64,000 nt of DNA, taken from positions 39,997-103,996 of the forward strand of contig JADHNZ010000003.1 of NCBI GenBank assembly GCA_016779225.1. The letters are read 5' to 3'. The stretch comes from Planctomycetota bacterium (GTDB lineage: Bacteria; Planctomycetota; UBA1135; GCA-002686595). A model generated the notes under the pieces. That model worked only from the letters and a program-made list of their open reading frames with translations. It was not told where the DNA came from and made no database searches. Positions 60,256 to 64,000 of this stretch are shown in pieces; the stretch's first letter is position 1; each line of letters opens with the position of its first letter. Made by a program: the position numbers and the translations under genes.

Positions 60256-60283
60256 TATAATACGCGCAGGTCAGGATGGGTGC
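60256..60283 (+). promoter_or_regulatory. TATAAT-like element and AT-rich leader before the ATPase gene
   Basis: A perfect TATAAT sits at 60256-60261, 22 bp from the ATG, in the AT-richest stretch seen in the window (60190-60265). GTATT...AATAC flank it as an imperfect inverted repeat. A matching -35 box is not convincing. It may be a leaderless-type short-leader promoter of a recently acquired gene. Confidence 0.4.
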
Positions 60284-61639
60284 ATGTTCATCGGACGCAC
60301 GCACGAACTCGAGGTCCTGGAGGAGCTGGCCGGCAGCGGCCGACCCGAGCTGTTCGTTCTCTACGGCCGCCGCCGGGTCGGCAAGACCGAGCTCCTGCAG
60401 CGCTTCTGCGAGGGACGGCGCGCCGTCTACTTCCTGGCCGCCCAGGTGCGCGAGCGCGACAACCTGCGAGCCTTCCGCGACGCCCTCCGCGAGGCGCTCG
60501 ACGACCCCCTCCTGGAGGGCATCGAGTTCCCCGACTGGCCGACTGCCCTGAGCTACGCAGCGGACCGCGCGGGGGAGGAGCGCCTGGTGATCGTCCTCGA
60601 CGAGTTTCCCTATCTGTGCGAGAGCGCGAAGGGCCTGCCGAGCCAGCTGCAGAAGTTCTGGGACACCAAGGGCAAGCGCAGCAACCTGATGGTGGTCCTC
60701 TGCGGCAGCCAGGTGTCGTTCATGGAGAAGGAGGTGCTGGCGGAGCGCTCGCCCCTGTTCGGAAGGCGCACCGGACAGCGACGCCTGGAGCCGGTGGAGC
60801 CCGAGAGCGCGCTGGCGTTCCTGCCCAGCTGGTCGGTGACCGAGGCTGCGACCGCCTACGGGATCCTGGGTGGCATGCCTGCCTATCTGCAGCGCTTCCG
60901 GGACGACCGGGACCTCGACACGAACCTGCTGCGGGAGGTGCTCCGCCCGGAGGGCTACCTCTTCGACGAGGTCGACTTCCTCCTGCGCAGCGAGCTGACC
61001 AGCCCCGCGACCTACGGCTCGATCCTCGGCGCCGTCGCGCGCCACCCCGGCCGCCTTGGCGACATCGCCAGCGATGTGGGCATCGACTCGACGACCGCCA
61101 ACAAGTACCTGTCGGTCCTGCGCGAGATGCGCCTCGTGGAGCGCGAGATCCCGGTCACAGACCCCAACCCGCTGCGCTCGCGCCGCGGCGTCTACCGCAT
61201 CGCGGACCGCTTCGTCGCCTTCCACTTCCGCCATGTCCAGCCGAACCTCTCCCTGATCCATGCAGGGCGCGGTGAGCGGGTGCTGGAGGAGTCCATCCGG
61301 CCAGACCTGCCGCGCCTGTTGGACGAGGCGCGGATCGACTTCATCCTCGCGCACCTTCGCAGGCAGGCGGCCGAGGTGCTCGGCAGCGAGGTCACCGAGG
61401 TCGGCCGCCACGCGGGAGCATGGGTGCGAGCCGTAGGGCGCACCGCAGACGGCGGCTCAGTGGCCGCCATCGTGGTTCCGGAGGACCGCGCCCGCTCCGG
61501 CACGGCGCCCCTGGAGCGCGAGCTCGCGAACCTGCGTGAGGTGTTCGGGGCTTGGCCAGAGAAGCTGGTCTATGGCCTGGCCGAGCGGCGCGAGCGCCCC
61601 CTCGAGGTGGAGCGTGTCCCCGACGGGGCGGTCCTCTGA
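60284..61639 (+). CDS. Archaeal-type ATPase (PF01637) with DUF234-like C-terminus
   Basis: 451 residues. Opens MFIGRTHELEVLEEL (the FxGRxxEL hallmark), Walker A LFVLYGRRRVGKTELLQRF, Walker B LVIVLDEFPYLCE, sensor-like VVLCGSQVSFMEKEVL, then GRRTGQRRLEPV. A winged-helix region (ATAYGILGGMPAYLQRF; RLGDIASDVGIDSTTANKYLSVLREMRLVEREIP) and the DUF234-type nuclease-like tail (PRLLDEARIDFILAHLRRQAAEVL) follow. These ATPases are common in archaea and scattered in bacteria, usually by transfer; some belong to mobile or toxin-like modules. AT-rich upstream DNA contrasts with its neighbours and fits recent gain. Role unknown. Confidence 0.9.
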   Translation: MFIGRTHELEVLEELAGSGRPELFVLYGRRRVGKTELLQRFCEGRRAVYFLAAQVRERDNLRAFRDALREALDDPLLEGIEFPDWPTALSYAADRAGEERLVIVLDEFPYLCESAKGLPSQLQKFWDTKGKRSNLMVVLCGSQVSFMEKEVLAERSPLFGRRTGQRRLEPVEPESALAFLPSWSVTEAATAYGILGGMPAYLQRFRDDRDLDTNLLREVLRPEGYLFDEVDFLLRSELTSPATYGSILGAVARHPGRLGDIASDVGIDSTTANKYLSVLREMRLVEREIPVTDPNPLRSRRGVYRIADRFVAFHFRHVQPNLSLIHAGRGERVLEESIRPDLPRLLDEARIDFILAHLRRQAAEVLGSEVTEVGRHAGAWVRAVGRTADGGSVAAIVVPEDRARSGTAPLERELANLREVFGAWPEKLVYGLAERRERPLEVERVPDGAVL

Positions 61640-61773
61640 CGCAGGCGAGCGTCCTGCGGGGCCGTGCGCGAGCCCGCCCCGCGCACCGAGAGAGAGGGAC
61701 TCCCTTCACCCAGGATCCCGGGGAGACGCCGAGAATCGACGCCTGCGCTCCCCTCGCTCACTCCCAACCCTGC

Positions 61774-61815
61774 CTACCGCTCGGTGGAGTTGCCAAGACC
61801 TACCGTCGACGGTAG
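61774..61815 (+). promoter_or_regulatory. Palindromic operator-like sites upstream of the bacilliredoxin gene
   Basis: A perfect 16-bp palindrome CTACCGTCGACGGTAG lies at 61800-61815, 55 bp before the bacilliredoxin ATG. A related imperfect copy CTACCGCTCGGTGG begins at 61774, 26 bp upstream. Two like sites with this spacing suggest cooperative binding by a dimeric regulator, possibly a thiol/redox or Rrf2-like one; the factor is unknown. Confidence 0.45.
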
Positions 61816-61870
61816 ATTTCTTGCAGCCCGACGGGCTTTCCTCTCACGAATCCCCACTCGAGTCCAAGCC

Positions 61871-62281
61871 ATGTACGACCCCCAACTCGTTCAGCCCATG
61901 CGCGACGAGCTCACCGCCCTCGGCGTTCAGGAGCTCCTGACCCCCGACGATGTGGACGGAGCCATGCGCCAGCCCGGCACCACCCTCGTCTTCGTGAACT
62001 CGGTCTGCGGGTGCGCCGCAGGGAGCGCCCGCCCGGGCCTCCGGCTCTCGATGCTGGGGGAGAAGAAGCCCGACCGATTCGTCACGGTCTTCGCCGGCAT
62101 GGAGACCGACGCGACTGCCCGCGCCCGCGAATACTTCAAGCCGTACCGCCCCAGCTCGCCCCAGATCGCCCTCATGAAGGACGGGCAGCTGGTGAAGATG
62201 ATCCAGCGCCAGGACATCGAGGGGCACACCCCCGACAGCGTCGGTCGGGCCCTCCAGGAGGCCTACGACGCCAACTGCTGA
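61871..62281 (+). CDS. Bacilliredoxin (BrxA/BrxB, YphP/YqiW) family
   Basis: 136 residues. The catalytic motif is Cys46-Gly47-Cys48 in VFVNSVCGCAAGSARPGL, the CGC of bacilliredoxins, followed by the usual FAGMETDATARAREYFKPYRPSSPQIALMKDGQ and the HTPD-type motif in IEGHTPDSVGRALQEAY. These enzymes remove bacillithiol from oxidised proteins. The organism need not make bacillithiol if it uses another thiol; genome data would tell. Preceded by a strong palindrome that could be its operator. Confidence 0.93.
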   Translation: MYDPQLVQPMRDELTALGVQELLTPDDVDGAMRQPGTTLVFVNSVCGCAAGSARPGLRLSMLGEKKPDRFVTVFAGMETDATARAREYFKPYRPSSPQIALMKDGQLVKMIQRQDIEGHTPDSVGRALQEAYDANC

Positions 62282-62288
62282 GCGCGGC

Positions 62289-62762
62289 GTGGGTGCGCAG
62301 TCGACACCCGAGGCGGACCGCCTCGCGCAGGCCACGGAATTCCTGCGTGAGGCGGTCTTCCGTTCACGGATGGGTCAGGCTGGCCGCAGCCTGTTCGCCG
62401 CCGGTGCGGGAGTGAAGGGGCAGTGCGGCCTGGGAGACGAGGCCGTGGTGGTCCTGGAGCTGAGCCCCCGCGCCCAGGAGCTCTCCGAGCAGCTCTGGCC
62501 CGACGGCCTGCAGGCAGCTGCGCTGCGTCAGGTGGACGCGGTGATGCGCGCCTGGGTCGAGCGCCAGGACGCCCTCGACCGGGACCGGAACCACCACCTC
62601 AAGCGCGTTCGGCTGGCGCACGGGATGGACCGCAACGGGTGGTCGGCGGAGGTGCTGGCCGCGTTCGAGGCGGGGCTCGAGGAGCTCCACCGGATCGAGG
62701 ACGAGGAGCGCACGCAGGCCGCCGCGCAGCTGCTGCAAGAGGCCGCATCTCCGGGCGACTGA
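62289..62762 (+). CDS. Hypothetical protein next to the bacilliredoxin gene
   Basis: 157 residues from a GTG start at 62289, 7 bp after the bacilliredoxin stop, so co-transcribed. No signal peptide, no membrane helix and only one Cys (near residue 46, in VKGQCGLGDEAVVVLELSP). The C-terminal half is helical and charged, ending EERTQAAAQLLQEAASPGD. I cannot place it in a family. Start codon is uncertain, as no better ATG lies upstream. Confidence 0.55.
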   Translation: MGAQSTPEADRLAQATEFLREAVFRSRMGQAGRSLFAAGAGVKGQCGLGDEAVVVLELSPRAQELSEQLWPDGLQAAALRQVDAVMRAWVERQDALDRDRNHHLKRVRLAHGMDRNGWSAEVLAAFEAGLEELHRIEDEERTQAAAQLLQEAASPGD

Positions 62763-62853
62763 GGCGAATCGCCTGGCACCTGAGGCGGTTTCGTAAGAAG
62801 CGTCCAAAAGTCGGTGACCGGCTCCAGGGCCCAGCCCTAGTTCGGCGCGGATC

Positions 62854-62869
62854 GCGCTCGAACGAGCGC
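62854..62869. promoter_or_regulatory. Candidate MarR operator
   Basis: GCGCTCG-AA-CGAGCGC, a 7-bp perfect inverted repeat, 27 bp upstream of the marR-family ATG. MarR proteins often autoregulate by binding such palindromes next to their promoters. Only position and symmetry support this. Confidence 0.35.
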
Positions 62870-62895
62870 AAGTGGAGCACTAACCTCTTCGCCCC

Positions 62896-63402
62896 ATGAC
62901 CGATCGAGTCTCTCGTATCGAACAGGACTGGAAGCGCGTTCGCCCCAAGGGGCCCATCGACGCCGTTGGCGTCTCGACGCGCTGCCGCCTGATCGCTGAA
63001 CACTTCCACCAGGCTGCGCAGGAGTCGCTGGCAGCCTTCGACCTGGTCCCCTTCGAGTGGGAGGTCCTCGGCATGCTGCTGCGCCGCGGCGCGCCCCACG
63101 AGGCCTCGGCAGGCGTCATTGCCCGCGAGACCGGACGCTCGAGCGCCTCGATCACCCACCGCCTCGACAAGCTGGAGGCACGCGGTCTGGTCAAGCGCAC
63201 CGCCAGCAAGGAGGACGGACGCGTGGTCCTCACGCGGCTGACGGCGAAGGGCAAGCGCCTGGCGGCCAAGGCCGCCGGCCCGCGCATCGAGGCCGCGGGC
63301 GAGGTGGCAAGCGCCCTGTCGCGCAGCGAGAAGAAGCAGCTCAACGCGCTCCTCGGCAAGCTCCTCGAGAGCCTCGACCCTGGCGGCGCGGACGACATCT
63401 GA
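62896..63402 (+). CDS. MarR-family transcriptional regulator
   Basis: 168 residues with a winged-helix core: FEWEVLGMLLRRGAPHEASAGVIARETGRSSASITHRLDKLEARGLVKRTASKEDGRVVLTRLTAKGKRLA, including the recognition helix and the wing (K-x-D-x-R-x-x-x-x-x-L-T). Helices at both ends form the dimer interface. The regulated genes may be its own and the MATE transporter that follows, as in many MarR systems, but the gap of 350 bp with a hairpin suggests separate transcripts. Confidence 0.92.
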   Translation: MTDRVSRIEQDWKRVRPKGPIDAVGVSTRCRLIAEHFHQAAQESLAAFDLVPFEWEVLGMLLRRGAPHEASAGVIARETGRSSASITHRLDKLEARGLVKRTASKEDGRVVLTRLTAKGKRLAAKAAGPRIEAAGEVASALSRSEKKQLNALLGKLLESLDPGGADDI

Positions 63403-63752
63403 GCCGAGGCGCCCTCCGCGCGCGGCCGTGGCCTCCTTCAGGGGCCGCGGCCGCCTGCTTTGGGGGTCCAGCGAGATGCGCCGCGCAGCCTCCTCCGCGG
63501 GCGCCGCGCGCAGGCTGGGCGCGCCGCGGCGCTGCGACCCTGGGGCGGTGAGCCCCAGCGGCCCTGGGGCCTTGGCCCGCGAGGCGCATCGATCTGCCCC
63601 CGCTCCCTTGCCCCCAAAGGGCGCGCGCGACAGGCTCCTGGCATGTCCTCCAATGGTCCCGTGCTGCCCGATCGAGCCCCGCCGTGCGGGAACGCTCACG
63701 GCCGGGATCAGGGCTCCGGGCCCCGCACCCTGCGTTCGCTTCGGAGAGCCGC
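63403..63752. terminator. Gap with terminator hairpin after the MarR gene
   Basis: This 350-bp interval holds a 12-bp GC-rich hairpin (63422-63433 with 63443-63454, one G-U pair, 9-nt loop) 20 bp past the marR stop, probably its terminator. Nothing else that looks like a gene or RNA; the last ~100 bp should contain the MATE gene promoter. Confidence 0.55.
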
Positions 63753-64000
63753 TTGAGTGCCTCCGGCCTCCCGAGCGGCCGCCTCTCCGAGGTGCGCCCG
63801 CTGGCCCGCCTCGCGGGCCCCATCGTGCTCTCGCAGGTGGGCTCGCACCTGATGGTGGCCGTGGACACGGCGATGATCGGGCACGCGTCCAGCGTGGCCC
63901 TGACGGCGGCCGGCATCGCCAGCGTCTGGCTGACCGGCACCAGCATGCTGGCCTACGGCGTCCTGCACGGGATGGACCCGATCGTGACCCAGGCCCACGG
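63753..64000 (+). CDS. MATE-family efflux transporter, N-terminal part
   Basis: Open to the window edge, about 82 codons from a TTG at 63753-63755. Reads LARLAGPIVLSQVGSHLMVAVDTAMIGHASSVALTAAG, the first two membrane helices of a MATE (NorM/DinF type) transporter, and VLHGMDPIVTQAHG, the typical G-x-x-P-x-x-x-Q-x-x-G. It exports cationic drugs or metabolites in exchange for Na+ or H+. Start codon could differ, as no ATG precedes it in a suitable place. Confidence 0.9.
   Translation, partial: MSASGLPSGRLSEVRPLARLAGPIVLSQVGSHLMVAVDTAMIGHASSVALTAAGIASVWLTGTSMLAYGVLHGMDPIVTQAH

Overview
The window is chromosomal DNA from a very GC-rich (by eye above 70 %), diderm, free-living bacterium. It contains lipoproteins, outer-membrane barrels, TolC-type and AlgE-type proteins, and multihaem cytochromes. 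The gene mix suggests a marine Planctomycetota of the Poly30/Pla163 (Saltatorellus/Engelhardtia/Rohdeia) type: secreted proteins with a Cys...NSTG...NFxxG...VxF C-terminal domain, a giant kinase/TPR/GAF/sigma54 regulator, sulfatase-like enzymes and M16 pairs. That assignment is inference; no rRNA, tRNA or universal single-copy marker is present to prove it.

Layout. 1-2.8 kb: a truncated methyltransferase, apaG and a lipoprotein. 2.9-14.7 kb (minus): a tightly coupled operon of three glycosyltransferases, an ABC exporter, a protein with two tandem phosphotransferase domains, an AlgE-like outer-membrane barrel, a sulfatase/LtaS-fold enzyme and a GNAT; it looks like a machine that makes, modifies and exports a cell-surface glycan. 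14.8-25.6 kb: two large secreted proteins, a 1584-residue one-component regulator and a beta-propeller protein. 25.9-33.5 kb (plus): four overlapping genes that form a plausible trans-envelope electron conduit: a membrane NAD(P)H/FAD/Fe-S oxidoreductase, a 26-CxxCH cytochrome, an outer-membrane barrel and a 19-CxxCH lipoprotein cytochrome. 33.5-40 kb (minus): M16 peptidase pair, RluB/RsuA-type pseudouridine synthase, manA and recN. 40-48.5 kb (minus): small metal-binding-like lipoproteins and a MacAB/TolC-type tripartite efflux operon with a cysteine-rich exported protein. 48.7-57.2 kb: rsmD, a saccharopine-dehydrogenase-like enzyme, pdxJ, an H-NOX haem protein, clpB, an outer-membrane barrel, a YigZ/IMPACT protein and a SlyD-like isomerase. 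57.3-64 kb: a peroxiredoxin-like selenoprotein with an in-frame UGA, a coiled-coil membrane protein, an MscS channel, an archaeal-type ATPase, a bacilliredoxin, a MarR regulator and the start of a MATE transporter.

Three things stand out. (1) The tetranucleotide ACGT is almost absent: I found two copies in 64 kb, and Asp-Val, Asn-Val and His-Val codon pairs are written GAT/AAT/CAT-GTN although these amino acids otherwise use the C-ending codon. This points to a restriction-modification or methylation/deamination history at ACGT. (2) The gene at 57312-57845 reads through a UGA at a redox-active Cys position and carries a SECIS-like hairpin. (3) The cytochrome operon and the glycan operon are both compact multi-gene systems that I cannot match to a characterised system as a whole. 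Two genes (rsmD and the H-NOX gene) also have their 3' ends tandemly duplicated just past the stop codon.
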